The position numbers and the translations under genes were made by a program. The notes under the pieces were generated by a model. It was not told the origin of the DNA, did no database searches, and saw only the letters and a list, made by a program, of their open reading frames with translations. DNA of 14,080 nucleotides from contig FR903599.1 in the NCBI GenBank assembly GCA_000438115.1, positions 17,865 to 31,944 of the forward strand, written 5' to 3'. This stretch comes from Prevotella sp. CAG:617. GTDB taxonomy: Bacteria > Bacteroidota > Bacteroidia > Bacteroidales > Bacteroidaceae. Below are positions 6,682 through 14,080 of this stretch, piece after piece. The first letter of the stretch is position 1. Every line of letters begins with the position of its first letter.

Positions 6682-7905
6682 CTACAAGCGATGGTGGAAA
6701 ACGTAGACCTTACGGTCGCTCACCTCGCGGTTTTCTACATTCACGATCTGCGACACATCCGTCACATCACACGTACTGCCGTCTGCCGACATCATCCTGA
6801 TGCCTTCAGAAGTGACCGAATACATTTCCTTTTCCACCACCTTGCTTCCTACCAGATAAGCCGCATCCTCCCGACTGATATGCAGCCGGCGGGCCACTTC
6901 ATGCTGCCAGTAAGTCTGCATTTCGGCAGCCTGCTGCTGATTATCTGCCATCTCGGCCTTAAACAGATTCCGGCTTACGAAATTACGGGCCAGCGTTGAC
7001 AGCACCACGTCGTCGGCCTCAACCCAATTTTTCAGGGCGGCATACACGTCGGTATCGTCCAACATGGCATACTGATGCAGGCTCTGTCCGTCCTGACGGA
7101 AGCAATCGGCCGTTACGTGCTGATAAAGAAAATAACGCAGAGCCGGAGTGGCAAACAACTCCACGCCCTGTGCAGCCAGCCATTTGGCACGCCTGAAAGC
7201 GGCACGCAACACCTGCTCGGCCGCCAGGGCCGTTTTGTGCAAATACACCTGCCAGTACATCAGGCGGCGCGAGAGCAGATAGTTTTCAATGGTATAAAGC
7301 CCCTTCGACTCCACCACCAGATGATTATCCTTCAAGTTGAGCATACGTATGATGCGCTCCGTACCGATGTTGCCTTCACGCACACCGGTAAAAAAGGCGT
7401 CGCGGCTCAGGTAGTCAAGCCGGTCGGCGTCGAGCTGACTGCAAATCAGCTCGTGCAGAAAAGGTTTGGGATAATCGTCGGAAAAGATCTTGATGGCCAG
7501 ACTCAGCTGCCCGTTCATTTCGCGGTTCATCTGCTGCATCATCATGAGTGAAATATCCTCGTGTGAAAGTTCCGGTACCAAAACGTTTTCCAATACATGC
7601 GAAAACGGACCGTGACCAATGTCATGCAGCAGAATGGCAGCCTCAGCCGCCTCTACTTCCGTATCAAACAGAAAGGCTCCCTTAAACTGCAGGTTGGCCA
7701 GCGCCTCATGCATCAGATGATAAGCCCCCAGCGAGTGCTGGAAACGCGTATGCTGCGCGCCGGGATATACCAGCCCCGAAAGCCCCAGCTGACGGATACC
7801 GCGCAACCGCTGGAAAAACGGATGGGCCACCACATCCGTAAGCAGACCGTAGGGCATGAAAATAAAGCCGTAAACGGGATCGCTGATACTTAGATTTTTA
7901 GGCAT
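6682..7905 (-). CDS. HD-domain phosphohydrolase (dNTPase-like/SAMHD1-like)
   Basis: The 407-residue cytoplasmic protein belongs to the HD superfamily of metal-dependent phosphohydrolases, in the branch that includes SAMHD1 and YwfO-type nucleotide triphosphatases. The N-terminus DPVYGFIFMPYGLLTDVVAH is followed by PFFQRLRGIRQLG. Metal-binding residues are seen in order: His52 in QHTRFQHS, the His94-Asp95 pair in LLHDIGHGPFSH, and an Asp of SQLDADRLDYL (residues 156-166). Residues about 200 onward form the helical C-terminal part usual for this branch. dNTP hydrolysis is the family expectation; the exact substrate cannot be read from sequence. The gene starts at ATG 7905, only 31 bases after the stop of the upstream DUF5715-like gene on the same strand, and no promoter is seen between them, so the two are probably co-transcribed. 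It converges with copA. Confidence 0.88.
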   Translation of the reverse strand: MPKNLSISDPVYGFIFMPYGLLTDVVAHPFFQRLRGIRQLGLSGLVYPGAQHTRFQHSLGAYHLMHEALANLQFKGAFLFDTEVEAAEAAILLHDIGHGPFSHVLENVLVPELSHEDISLMMMQQMNREMNGQLSLAIKIFSDDYPKPFLHELICSQLDADRLDYLSRDAFFTGVREGNIGTERIIRMLNLKDNHLVVESKGLYTIENYLLSRRLMYWQVYLHKTALAAEQVLRAAFRRAKWLAAQGVELFATPALRYFLYQHVTADCFRQDGQSLHQYAMLDDTDVYAALKNWVEADDVVLSTLARNFVSRNLFKAEMADNQQQAAEMQTYWQHEVARRLHISREDAAYLVGSKVVEKEMYSVTSEGIRMMSADGSTCDVTDVSQIVNVENREVSDRKVYVFHHRL

Positions 7906-7936
7906 ATAAACTCTCTGTACTGATGTGGGGTGCGCG

Positions 7937-8758
7937 TTATCTGACCGTCACGTGATAGCATCCCTGATGCACTTCGTACTTTACGTAACAGGCTCCCTGC
8001 TCGCGCAAGTCGCGCAACACTTCCGAAAGCACCCACTTGAGCGAATCATTGCGCACCTTGCGACGGGAAGGACCGTCGGGGTCTTCCACCGTCACATACC
8101 GGTTGTAACTGATGTCAAAAGTGGTGCCGTAGCGGTGGCAGCTCTGCGAGGAAGCATTCTGATTGAAATTACGCAGCTTGGCTACGTCCTCCTCCGTACG
8201 GAGCACCGAGGTTATTATGATTTTATGAAAAGGCAACCCCTTTGAAGCCAGCGAATCAATAAAGTTGCGGGCCACGTATTCAAGCAGATGGGCGGCCGAC
8301 GGAATCAGATAAGGGATAGACTGATAAAGCGGCTGCACATGATAGAACGGATTATCGGCTATGTAAACCAGATGTTTTTTGTTGTGATTGGCTGCCGCAC
8401 GGTTGGGCACGGGGGGCACGCCGAGACGCTCGGCCGTGGTCAGCTGCAAGTCATTCAGGTCGGGAAAAGTCTTCCCGAAGTCGGGCACACTGTAAATGCG
8501 ATTCTTGACCGGTTTTCCGTGAGCATCGGTCAGCTTCAAGGCCTTTCGGGGCAGACTGAGCATTGAATCCATCCGAATACGCTGCACGTCAATGGAATCA
8601 AGCTCCCGCACCGTAATGGCAGGAGGATTCTTTTCCTCAACCGTAGCAAAATATTTGTTATACACCCATTTGGATATGGACAGCACCATCACCATGGCCA
8701 CAAATCCATACAGAAAATATCTTTTGCCTATTCGCTTTTGCTTATTCAAATATTCCAT
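7937..8758 (-). CDS. DUF5715-like, membrane-anchored protein with LAS/M15-like peptidase motifs
   Basis: The 273-residue protein has a short basic N-terminus, one membrane segment at about residues 13-29, and a periplasmic part, so it is probably an anchored periplasmic protein. The C-terminal half resembles D-Ala-D-Ala-type zinc peptidases of the LAS group: TSVLRTEEDV with Arg187, SCHRYGTTFDISYNRY with His208-x6-Asp215, and the final segment YEVHQGCYHVTVR with Glu262, His264 and His269. In VanY/VanX/MepA-type enzymes, such HxxxxxxD and later Glu and His residues bind zinc and carry out catalysis. I place it in the DUF5715 family from memory of Bacteroidales proteins with this pattern. A cell-wall peptidase role is inference and the spacing of the last motif is not the classic ExxH. 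It is the first gene of the operon with the HD gene. Confidence 0.75.
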   Translation of the reverse strand: MEYLNKQKRIGKRYFLYGFVAMVMVLSISKWVYNKYFATVEEKNPPAITVRELDSIDVQRIRMDSMLSLPRKALKLTDAHGKPVKNRIYSVPDFGKTFPDLNDLQLTTAERLGVPPVPNRAAANHNKKHLVYIADNPFYHVQPLYQSIPYLIPSAAHLLEYVARNFIDSLASKGLPFHKIIITSVLRTEEDVAKLRNFNQNASSQSCHRYGTTFDISYNRYVTVEDPDGPSRRKVRNDSLKWVLSEVLRDLREQGACYVKYEVHQGCYHVTVR

Positions 8759-8837
8759 GTTTATTCAACCAGACAGGTCCTCGCATAAATCCGAACAAGA
8801 GCGGCTCCCCCAACGGACCTTACCCTCATTTGGCAAA

Positions 8838-8845
8838 CAAAAGTA
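8838..8845 (-). promoter_or_regulatory. Minus-strand -7 promoter element for the DUF5715-HD operon
   Basis: On the minus strand the sequence reads TACTTTTG, an exact TAnnTTTG match. Twenty bases upstream lies TTTC, one base off the -33 consensus TTTG. The predicted leader to ATG 8758 is about 70-80 bases and contains a possible 6-base-pair inverted repeat (AGGTCC 8775-8780, GGACCT 8815-8820, plus-strand coordinates). Confidence 0.5.
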
Positions 8846-9014
8846 CACAAAATAGTTGACATGCGGAAACATACTTCCACGGAATTGGTGCTAAAAAATG
8901 CGAACCGTTTTTCATCCGAAACGCCCCTCCGCACCACGTGGCAAGCCAATTACGGAAAAGCACAAATCTCTTTTATATTTCTGCAAATAATGCCGAAATG
9001 TCACGAGTTCTGTG

Positions 9015-9022
9015 TATTTTTG
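9015..9022 (+). promoter_or_regulatory. -7 promoter element of phoH-purC
   Basis: TATTTTTG fits TAnnTTTG exactly. ATG 9038 lies 15 bases beyond its end, which would give a very short leader. No clear -33 TTTG is seen at the usual spacing. It presumably serves purC as well, since the gap between the two genes is only 22 bases. Confidence 0.5.
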
Positions 9023-9037
9023 CAGAAAAAACAAAGG

Positions 9038-10042
9038 ATGATAGAGAAACACCTCATACTTGAGGATGCCGATCCCGTAATATTTTATGGAATCAACAAT
9101 GCCAACCTACGGATGCTGAAGGCCCTTTGTCCCAAGTTGCGCATTGTGGCCCGTGACAACGTCATGAAAATCATCGGGTCGGAAGAAGACATTGCCGATT
9201 TCGAGGATTATGTGCACGCCCTGGAGCAGCACGTCGTACGCTATAATCAGCTGAACGAAGAGGACATACTCAACGTCATACGCCATAAGCACACGCTGCC
9301 CGGAACCGAAACATCCGAAGACGTTATCGTATACAGCACCACGGGGAAACCCATTACGGCACGCAGCGAAAACCAGCGCAAACTGGTAGAGGCCTTCAAC
9401 CAGTCGGACCTGCTGTTTGCCATCGGTCCGGCAGGGTCGGGCAAAACCTACACCAGCATAGCCCTGGCCGTAAGATCCCTGAAAAATAAGGAAGTACGAA
9501 AAATCATTCTTAGCCGTCCTGCCGTAGAAGCCGGCGAGAAACTCGGTTTCCTGCCCGGCGACATGAAGGAAAAGATTGACCCTTATTTGCAGCCTCTCTA
9601 CGATGCGCTGGAAGAAATGATTCCTCCTGCCAAACTGCAGGAATATATGAACACAAACATCATCCAGATTGCCCCGCTGGCTTTCATGCGCGGCCGCACA
9701 CTGAACGATGCGGTGGTCATACTGGACGAAGCGCAAAACACGACTACGGCCCAAATCAAAATGTTTCTGACGCGCATGGGCAACAATACAAAAATGATTG
9801 TTACGGGCGACCGTACCCAAATTGACTTGCCGTCAACTCAGCGCAGCGGACTGGTTGAAGCCGTACGAATCCTACACAACGTGAAGGGCGTACGCATCAT
9901 CGAAATGAACAAAAGTGACATTGTACGCCACAAACTGGTAGTCCGAATCGTTGAAGCCTACGAACGCGACGAAAAGAAACAACGCGAAGCCGCACTGCAA
10001 AGACAGGCCGAAAAGAATCCCACAGAAAAGACAAAAGCATAA
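9038..10042 (+). CDS. phoH: PhoH-family P-loop ATPase (YbeZ-like)
   Basis: This 334-residue cytoplasmic protein belongs to the PhoH/YbeZ group of nucleotide-binding proteins, often linked to RNA metabolism and ribosome-related functions; its exact role is unsettled. The N-terminal ~100 residues include KIIGSEEDIADFEDYVHAL, resembling the KH-like part seen before the ATPase in this group. The ATPase core has Walker A GPAGSGKT, then SRPAVEAGEKLGFLPGD and KIDPYLQPLYDAL, which are PhoH hallmarks, Walker B VVILDEAQNTT, and TGDRTQIDLP. The C-terminus is a charged tail rich in Lys, Glu and Gln. ATG 9038 is chosen over the upstream in-frame ATG at 8861 because family similarity begins with MIEKHLILED and the promoter lies at 9015-9022. 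purC follows 22 bases later in the same direction. Confidence 0.93.
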   Translation: MIEKHLILEDADPVIFYGINNANLRMLKALCPKLRIVARDNVMKIIGSEEDIADFEDYVHALEQHVVRYNQLNEEDILNVIRHKHTLPGTETSEDVIVYSTTGKPITARSENQRKLVEAFNQSDLLFAIGPAGSGKTYTSIALAVRSLKNKEVRKIILSRPAVEAGEKLGFLPGDMKEKIDPYLQPLYDALEEMIPPAKLQEYMNTNIIQIAPLAFMRGRTLNDAVVILDEAQNTTTAQIKMFLTRMGNNTKMIVTGDRTQIDLPSTQRSGLVEAVRILHNVKGVRIIEMNKSDIVRHKLVVRIVEAYERDEKKQREAALQRQAEKNPTEKTKA

Positions 10043-10064
10043 AAACCATAAAAACATTTTAGTA

Positions 10065-11006
10065 ATGAAAGCATTGACAAAAACCGATTTCCACTTTCCC
10101 GGACAGCAAAGTGTATATCACGGCAAAGTACGTGACGTATATCACATTGGCGACCGCCTGGTTATGGTAGCCACCGACCGTATTTCAGCTTTCGACGTCA
10201 TTCTGCCCAAAGGCATTCCCTTTAAAGGACAGGTGCTTAACCAAATAGCAGCCAAATTTCTGGATGCCACACAGGATATTTGCCCCAACTGGAAACTGGC
10301 AACTCCCGACCCCATGGTAACCGTAGGCGTCATGTGTGAGGGTTTCCCACTTGAAATGATTGTACGCGGTTATCTATGCGGCAGCGCCTGGCGCGCTTAC
10401 AAAAGCGGTGTACGCGAAATATGCGGCGTAAAACTGCCTGAAGGCATGCGCGAGAACGAGCGCTTCCCCGAGCCTATCATCACTCCGACCACCAAGGCCG
10501 AAATCGGCGAACACGACGCCGACATCTCCAAGGAAGAAATCCTGGCCCGCGGCCTGGCTACTCCGGAAGAATATGAGATTCTGGAAAAATATACCCTGGC
10601 CCTCTTTAAGAGAGGTACGGAAATTGCAGCCCAGCGCGGTCTGATTCTGGTGGATACGAAATATGAATTCGGCAAGCACGACGGAAAGATTTATCTGATG
10701 GACGAAATCCATACTCCCGATTCCAGCCGTTACTTCTACAGCGAAGGCTACGAAGAGCGCTTTGAAAAAGGCGAACCGCAGAAACAACTCTCCAAAGAAT
10801 TTGTACGCGAATGGCTGATGGAGAACGGATTCCAGGGAAAAGAAGGCCAGCAGGTACCGGAAATGACCGACGAAATCGTAGAAAGCATCACAAACCGTTA
10901 CGTTGAACTTTACGAACACATCACCGGCGAAACATTCAACAAAGCCGGCGCTGAGGACGTAGCAGCACGCATCGAGAAAAACGTAACTGAATATCTCCAG
11001 AAGTAA
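10065..11006 (+). CDS. purC: Phosphoribosylaminoimidazole-succinocarboxamide synthase (SAICAR synthase)
   Basis: PurC joins CAIR and aspartate, using ATP, to make SAICAR in de novo purine synthesis in the cytoplasm. The protein has 313 residues, longer than the roughly 240-residue E. coli form and similar to the long form found in Bacteroidota and eukaryotes. Visible signatures are YHGKVRDVYHIGDRLVMVAT, DRISAFDVILPKGIPFKG, IVRGYLCGSAWRAYK, PEPIITPTTKAEIGEHD, DTKYEFGKHDGKIYLMDEIH and TPDSSRYFY. The frame is open upstream to 9951 inside phoH, but ATG 10065 matches the family start MKALTKTDF. It follows phoH with a 22-base gap and no visible promoter, so the two are probably one transcript. A strong hairpin with T's ends the unit. 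Confidence 0.96.
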   Translation: MKALTKTDFHFPGQQSVYHGKVRDVYHIGDRLVMVATDRISAFDVILPKGIPFKGQVLNQIAAKFLDATQDICPNWKLATPDPMVTVGVMCEGFPLEMIVRGYLCGSAWRAYKSGVREICGVKLPEGMRENERFPEPIITPTTKAEIGEHDADISKEEILARGLATPEEYEILEKYTLALFKRGTEIAAQRGLILVDTKYEFGKHDGKIYLMDEIHTPDSSRYFYSEGYEERFEKGEPQKQLSKEFVREWLMENGFQGKEGQQVPEMTDEIVESITNRYVELYEHITGETFNKAGAEDVAARIEKNVTEYLQK

Positions 11007-11065
11007 TTCAGCATGACATCCGGCCGTCACACAACCACACGATGGCCGCAGCGTCAGCCCAATAT

Positions 11066-11099
11066 ACAGCCGACCCGCCCCAGGCGAGCCGGCTGTTTT
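11066..11099 (+). terminator. Intrinsic terminator after purC
   Basis: Arms at 11066-11079 and 11083-11096 (starting ACAGCCG and ending CGGCTGT) pair over 12 of 14 positions around a three-base loop, followed by TTT at 11097-11099. It is the only good terminator between purC and argS. A weaker inverted repeat, CGGCCGTC (11021-11028) with GATGGCCG (11041-11048), lies just before it. Confidence 0.75.
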
Positions 11100-11180
11100 C
11101 ATAGGTACAAAAAAGTCATAATAATCATCTCAATACGCGGATTCCGTTTTCAAATAGCTTCATAACTGCAAAGAAAATCG

Positions 11181-11188
11181 TAACTTTG
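11181..11188 (+). promoter_or_regulatory. -7 promoter element of argS operon
   Basis: TAACTTTG fits TAnnTTTG exactly and lies 38 bases before the argS start, after the purC terminator. No clear -33 TTTG is seen at 19-21 bases upstream. It probably also drives the RNase HI gene, which begins seven bases after argS. Confidence 0.55.
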
Positions 11189-11226
11189 TACCACTTTTAT
11201 AATTTCGAAAATACGATTCAGCAAAG

Positions 11227-13044
11227 ATGAAAATAGAACAACAACTTACCGCAGCCGTAGCCTCTGCCATTAAGACACTCTACGGACAAGAAGCTGCTGA
11301 AAACCAGATCCAGCTGCAAAAGACAAAAAAGGAATTTGAAGGCCACCTGACGCTGGTCGTGTTTCCCCTGTTGCGCATTTCACGCAAAAAGCCGGAAGAC
11401 ACAGCCCGCGAAATTGGAGAATATCTGGCCGCAAACTCTCCGCTTATCGAAAAATACAATGCTGTCAACGGATTCCTGAACCTCACCATATCCTCAAGCA
11501 GCTGGATTGGGTTATTGCTCGACATTCATCACGATGCACAATACGGTATTGTAGCTCCTACAGAAGAGTCACCGCTGGTGATGATTGAATACTCCTCACC
11601 CAACACCAACAAGCCCCTCCATCTGGGTCACGTCAGAAACAACCTGCTGGGATGGGCTCTGGCAAATGTAATTGCTGCCAACGGAAACAAAGTGGTCAAG
11701 ACCAATATCGTCAACGACCGCGGTATCCACATCTGCAAATCCATGTTGGCCTGGCTGAAATACGGAAACGGCGAAACGCCTGAAACCTCGGGAAAGAAAG
11801 GTGATCACCTGATTGGTGACTACTACGTGGCCTTTGACAAACACTACCGCGAACAGGTGGCCGAACTGACAGCCAAATTCCAGGCTGAGGGACTGGATGA
11901 GGAAACAGCCAAACAGCGTGCCGAACGCGAGGCTCCGCTGATTGTCGAGGCACACAAAATGCTGGTTAAATGGGAGCAGGGCGACCCCGAAGTACGTGGC
12001 CTGTGGAAAAGAATGAATGAATGGGTTTATGCCGGTTTCGACGAGACCTACAAGAATCTGGGCGTCAGCTTCGATAAGATATACTACGAAAGCGACACTT
12101 ATCTGGAAGGAAAAAAAGTTGTACTGAAAGGATTGGAAAACAATCTGTTCTTCAAAAAAGAAGACGGCTCCGTTTGGGCTGACCTGACCAAGGACGGACT
12201 GGACGAAAAGCTTCTGCTCCGTGCCGACGGTACCAGTGTGTACATGACTCAGGACATCGGTACAGCCAAACTGCGTTTCCAGGACTACCCCATCAACAAA
12301 ATGATTTATGTAGTCGGCAACGAACAGAACTACCATTTTCAGGTGCTCTCCATTCTGCTTGACCGTCTGGGCTTTGAATGGGGCAAGAGCCTCGTGCACT
12401 TCTCTTACGGTATGGTAGAACTCCCGAACGGAAAGATGAAGAGCCGCGAAGGCACCGTGGTTGATGCTGACGACCTGATAGCCGAAATGGTATCGCAGGC
12501 CCGCCAGACCAGCGACGAGATGGGCAAATTCACCGACATGAGCGAAGAGGAGAAAAACGAAATTGCCCGTATCGTCGGCATGGGTGCCCTGAAGTATTTC
12601 CTGCTCAAAGTGGATGCCCGCAAGAACATGTTGTTTAACCCGGCCGAAAGTATTGACTTCAATGGCAACACGGGTCCGTTCATCCAATATACCTACGCCC
12701 GAATCCGCAGCGTATTACGCAAAGCCGCCGAAGCAGGCGTTACAGTACCTGAAGAACTCCCGAACGACATTGAACTGAGTCTGAAAGAAGAAGAAATCGT
12801 ACAGCATATCGCCGACTTTGCAGCTGTCGTAAAACAAGCTGGCACAGACTATAGCCCAAGCACCATTGCCAACTACTGTTACGATCTGGTAAAAGAATAT
12901 AACCAGTTCTACCACGATTTCAGCATTCTGAAAGAAACCGACGAAAAGAAGAAGCTCTTCCGCCTCGTCCTCTCAGCTAACGTAGCCAAGGTTATTCGCC
13001 TGGGCATGGGACTGCTGGGTATCGAAATGCCGGAACGAATGTAA
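11227..13044 (+). CDS. argS: Arginyl-tRNA synthetase
   Basis: ArgS charges tRNA-Arg with arginine in the cytoplasm; it is a class I synthetase and an essential enzyme. The protein has 605 residues, close to the family size. An N-terminal tRNA-binding (Add1-type) domain of about 100 residues is followed by VMIEYSSPNTNKPLHLGHVR, which contains the HIGH-type motif HLGH. NIVNDRGIHICKSMLAW follows. The KMSKS-equivalent loop is KMKSREGT. NTGPFIQYTYAR starts the anticodon-binding alpha-helical domain, and the C-terminus GIEMPERM is the conserved family end. ATG 11227 fits the family start MKIEQQL. The next gene begins seven bases after its stop, so the two are co-transcribed. Confidence 0.97.
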   Translation: MKIEQQLTAAVASAIKTLYGQEAAENQIQLQKTKKEFEGHLTLVVFPLLRISRKKPEDTAREIGEYLAANSPLIEKYNAVNGFLNLTISSSSWIGLLLDIHHDAQYGIVAPTEESPLVMIEYSSPNTNKPLHLGHVRNNLLGWALANVIAANGNKVVKTNIVNDRGIHICKSMLAWLKYGNGETPETSGKKGDHLIGDYYVAFDKHYREQVAELTAKFQAEGLDEETAKQRAEREAPLIVEAHKMLVKWEQGDPEVRGLWKRMNEWVYAGFDETYKNLGVSFDKIYYESDTYLEGKKVVLKGLENNLFFKKEDGSVWADLTKDGLDEKLLLRADGTSVYMTQDIGTAKLRFQDYPINKMIYVVGNEQNYHFQVLSILLDRLGFEWGKSLVHFSYGMVELPNGKMKSREGTVVDADDLIAEMVSQARQTSDEMGKFTDMSEEEKNEIARIVGMGALKYFLLKVDARKNMLFNPAESIDFNGNTGPFIQYTYARIRSVLRKAAEAGVTVPEELPNDIELSLKEEEIVQHIADFAAVVKQAGTDYSPSTIANYCYDLVKEYNQFYHDFSILKETDEKKKLFRLVLSANVAKVIRLGMGLLGIEMPERM

Positions 13045-13051
13045 GCGAACT

Positions 13052-13726
13052 GTGGCTAAACAAACCAAATACTATGTAGTGTGGAAGGGCCGAAAGCCCG
13101 GCATCTACACCTCTTGGATGGAGTGCGAGCGACAAGTCAAAGGATTTGCCGCTGCGCGCTTCAAATCTTTTCCGACCGAGGCTGAAGCCCGTCAAGCCTT
13201 TGCGCAGGAACCTCCGCCTCTGCCCACCCGCAGGAAACAGCCTGCGGTACGCCCCAAGTCGGACATGCCCACCAATCCCCCCGACTATCGTCATGACACC
13301 GTACTCCCCCTCCCTCCTGAAGTCAAAGCCAAGGCTCTGGCTGTAGACGCAGCCTGCTCCGGCAATCCGGGAAAAATGGAATACCGCGGTGTCAATCTGG
13401 AAACGGGTGAGGAGGTCTTTCACTATGGTCCGATAAAAGGTACCAACAACATTGGTGAGTTTCTGGCTATCGTGCATGCCCTGGCCCTGCTCAAGCAGCA
13501 ACAGCGTGACGACATGGTCATTTACAGCGACTCGCGCAACGCCCAACTGTGGGTAAAAGGAAAGAAATGCAAGACCAAGCTGGTGCGCAACAAAAGTACG
13601 GAAACCGTACACCAGCTTATTGAACGCGCCGAACGCTGGCTGCACGACAACTCCTACACCACTCATATACTGAAGTGGGATACCCAAGCATGGGGAGAAA
13701 TTCCCGCCGACTTCGGACGAAAATAA
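13052..13726 (+). CDS. rnhA: Ribonuclease HI with N-terminal hybrid-binding (viroplasmin-like) domain
   Basis: This 224-residue protein should cut RNA in RNA:DNA hybrids. Residues 1-50 form the RNase H1 hybrid-binding domain, recognised by YYVVWKGRKPGIYTSWMECE and the FKSFPTEAEARQAF end. A proline-rich linker (about 54-90) leads to the catalytic domain with the acidic set Asp99 (AVDAACSGNPG), Glu136 (TNNIGEFLAI), Asp160 (IYSDSRNAQ) and Asp220 in WGEIPADFGRK. All four are present, so the enzyme is probably active. The start is GTG at 13052, since similarity begins directly with AKQTKYYVVWKG; an ATG start is not available nearby in frame. It starts seven bases after argS stops. The gene symbol is by function; some annotations use other names for this hybrid form. 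Confidence 0.93.
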   Translation: MAKQTKYYVVWKGRKPGIYTSWMECERQVKGFAAARFKSFPTEAEARQAFAQEPPPLPTRRKQPAVRPKSDMPTNPPDYRHDTVLPLPPEVKAKALAVDAACSGNPGKMEYRGVNLETGEEVFHYGPIKGTNNIGEFLAIVHALALLKQQQRDDMVIYSDSRNAQLWVKGKKCKTKLVRNKSTETVHQLIERAERWLHDNSYTTHILKWDTQAWGEIPADFGRK

Positions 13727-13764
13727 TTCTTTTTTACTTTACACCAATCCCCTCAGACACTATC

Positions 13765-14080
13765 ATGAGAGAGTTTCTACGTACCATCAAACAATACATT
13801 CTGCCCTACAAAAAATACATGGTAGGCGCATTGGTATTCAACCTGCTTTCAGCCGTACTCAACGTTTTTTCCTTTATCTCGCTGATTCCCATGCTGCAAC
13901 TGCTCTTTGGCATCGACAAGCATAAATACAGTTTCATGGCATGGAACACACCCGGTATCAGCATCAAAGACATTACGGTCAATAATCTCTATTACTACAC
14001 CACCGAGTTGATGAGCCATTACGGCGCCTCTGTCACCCTGCTGCTCATCGGTCTTTTCCTCATTGTCACGACGCTCCTCA
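13765..14080 (+). CDS. ABC exporter (fused permease and ATPase type), N-terminal part, cut by window edge
   Basis: The frame opens at ATG 13765 and runs off the end, showing 105 residues. The start MREFLRTIKQYILPYKKYM is followed by a hydrophobic segment (about residues 21-48) and a second one beginning near residue 90 (LLLIGLFLIVTTLL). This is the typical N-terminus of MsbA-like type I ABC exporters in Bacteroidales, where the next part would be more helices and an ATP-binding domain. The ATPase motifs are outside the window, so the substrate and even the family are partly inferred. It begins 38 bases after the RNase HI gene; a poor -7 match, TACTTTAC (13735-13742), lies in the gap, so it may be co-transcribed from upstream. 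Confidence 0.75.
   Translation, partial: MREFLRTIKQYILPYKKYMVGALVFNLLSAVLNVFSFISLIPMLQLLFGIDKHKYSFMAWNTPGISIKDITVNNLYYYTTELMSHYGASVTLLLIGLFLIVTTLL

Larger units (their letters stand above)
8759..9037. other. Divergent intergenic region between the DUF5715 gene and phoH
   Basis: This 279-base region carries the minus-strand promoter at 8838-8845 and the plus-strand promoter at 9015-9022. The phoH reading frame stays open back to an ATG at 8861, but residues coded there look unlike PhoH and the phoH promoter falls inside it, so it is treated as untranslated. No RNA gene or small coding region is supported. Confidence 0.55.

Noticed and set aside
6385..6999. Plus-strand frame of 204 codons running from the copA spacer into the HD gene
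   Set aside because: The second half is antisense to the HD gene, the first half covers a hairpin and homopolymers, and no domain or promoter supports it.
8861..9037. Upstream ATG giving a 59-residue N-terminal extension of PhoH
   Set aside because: The extension has no PhoH similarity and contains the likely phoH promoter at 9015-9022.
9107..9820. 237-codon antisense frame inside phoH
   Set aside because: Fully covered by phoH with Walker A and B motifs; the antisense product has no recognisable features.
9951..10064. Upstream start of purC overlapping phoH
   Set aside because: The extension is a Lys/Arg/Asn-rich shadow of the phoH tail; ATG 10065 fits the PurC family start.
6538..11150. 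Twelve-base match (GAAAACGGAATC) between 6538-6549 and, inverted, 11139-11150
   Set aside because: Several 12-base matches are expected by chance in a window of this size; there is no longer similarity around them.
11596..12687. Long open frame (363 codons) antisense to argS
   Set aside because: It lies fully inside argS, whose motifs are complete; the antisense product shows no recognisable domain and is explained by codon bias of argS.

Overview
The window looks like chromosomal DNA from a member of the Bacteroidota, most likely order Bacteroidales. The evidence is of three kinds. Several genes are preceded by the Bacteroidota-type -7 element TAnnTTTG (516-523, 3862-3869, 9015-9022, 11181-11188, and 8838-8845 on the minus strand). 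Start codons lack strong Shine-Dalgarno sequences. The gene families include a viroplasmin-type RNase HI, a DUF5715-like protein, a long-form SAICAR synthase and an AraC regulator with an HMA-like N-terminus beside a copper ATPase. The genus cannot be fixed from the sequence alone.

Layout. Bases 1-510 hold the 3' part of miaA (tRNA modification). A class A penicillin-binding protein (551-3139) follows with its own promoter. Next is a copper-handling pair: an AraC-type regulator carrying a CxxC HMA-like domain (3243-3818) and a Cu(I) P1B-ATPase (3896-6367) with metal-binding domains at both ends. A gene-free stretch of 314 bp (6368-6681), with two hairpins, separates copA from a convergent minus-strand pair: a DUF5715-like protein (7937-8758, transcribed first) and an HD-domain phosphohydrolase (6682-7905). 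A divergent intergenic region (8759-9037) leads to the plus-strand pair phoH (9038-10042) and purC (10065-11006), closed by a clear hairpin terminator. Finally argS (11227-13044), an RNase HI with an N-terminal hybrid-binding domain (13052-13726) and the start of an ABC exporter (13765 to the edge) form a closely spaced plus-strand group.

Most of the window is housekeeping: tRNA modification and charging, peptidoglycan synthesis, purine synthesis, and RNA:DNA hybrid removal. The most distinctive part is the copper cluster. There the regulator and the pump each carry HMA-type CxxC domains. The pump's C-terminal HMA domain is joined through a linker that reads like translated intergenic DNA, directly after a run of seven A's where both other frames stop within 20 bases. 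This suggests a gene fusion, or a slippage or internal-start arrangement that could give both pump and free chaperone. No clearly new biological system is supported here. No tRNA, rRNA, CRISPR array, insertion sequence or phage gene was seen.
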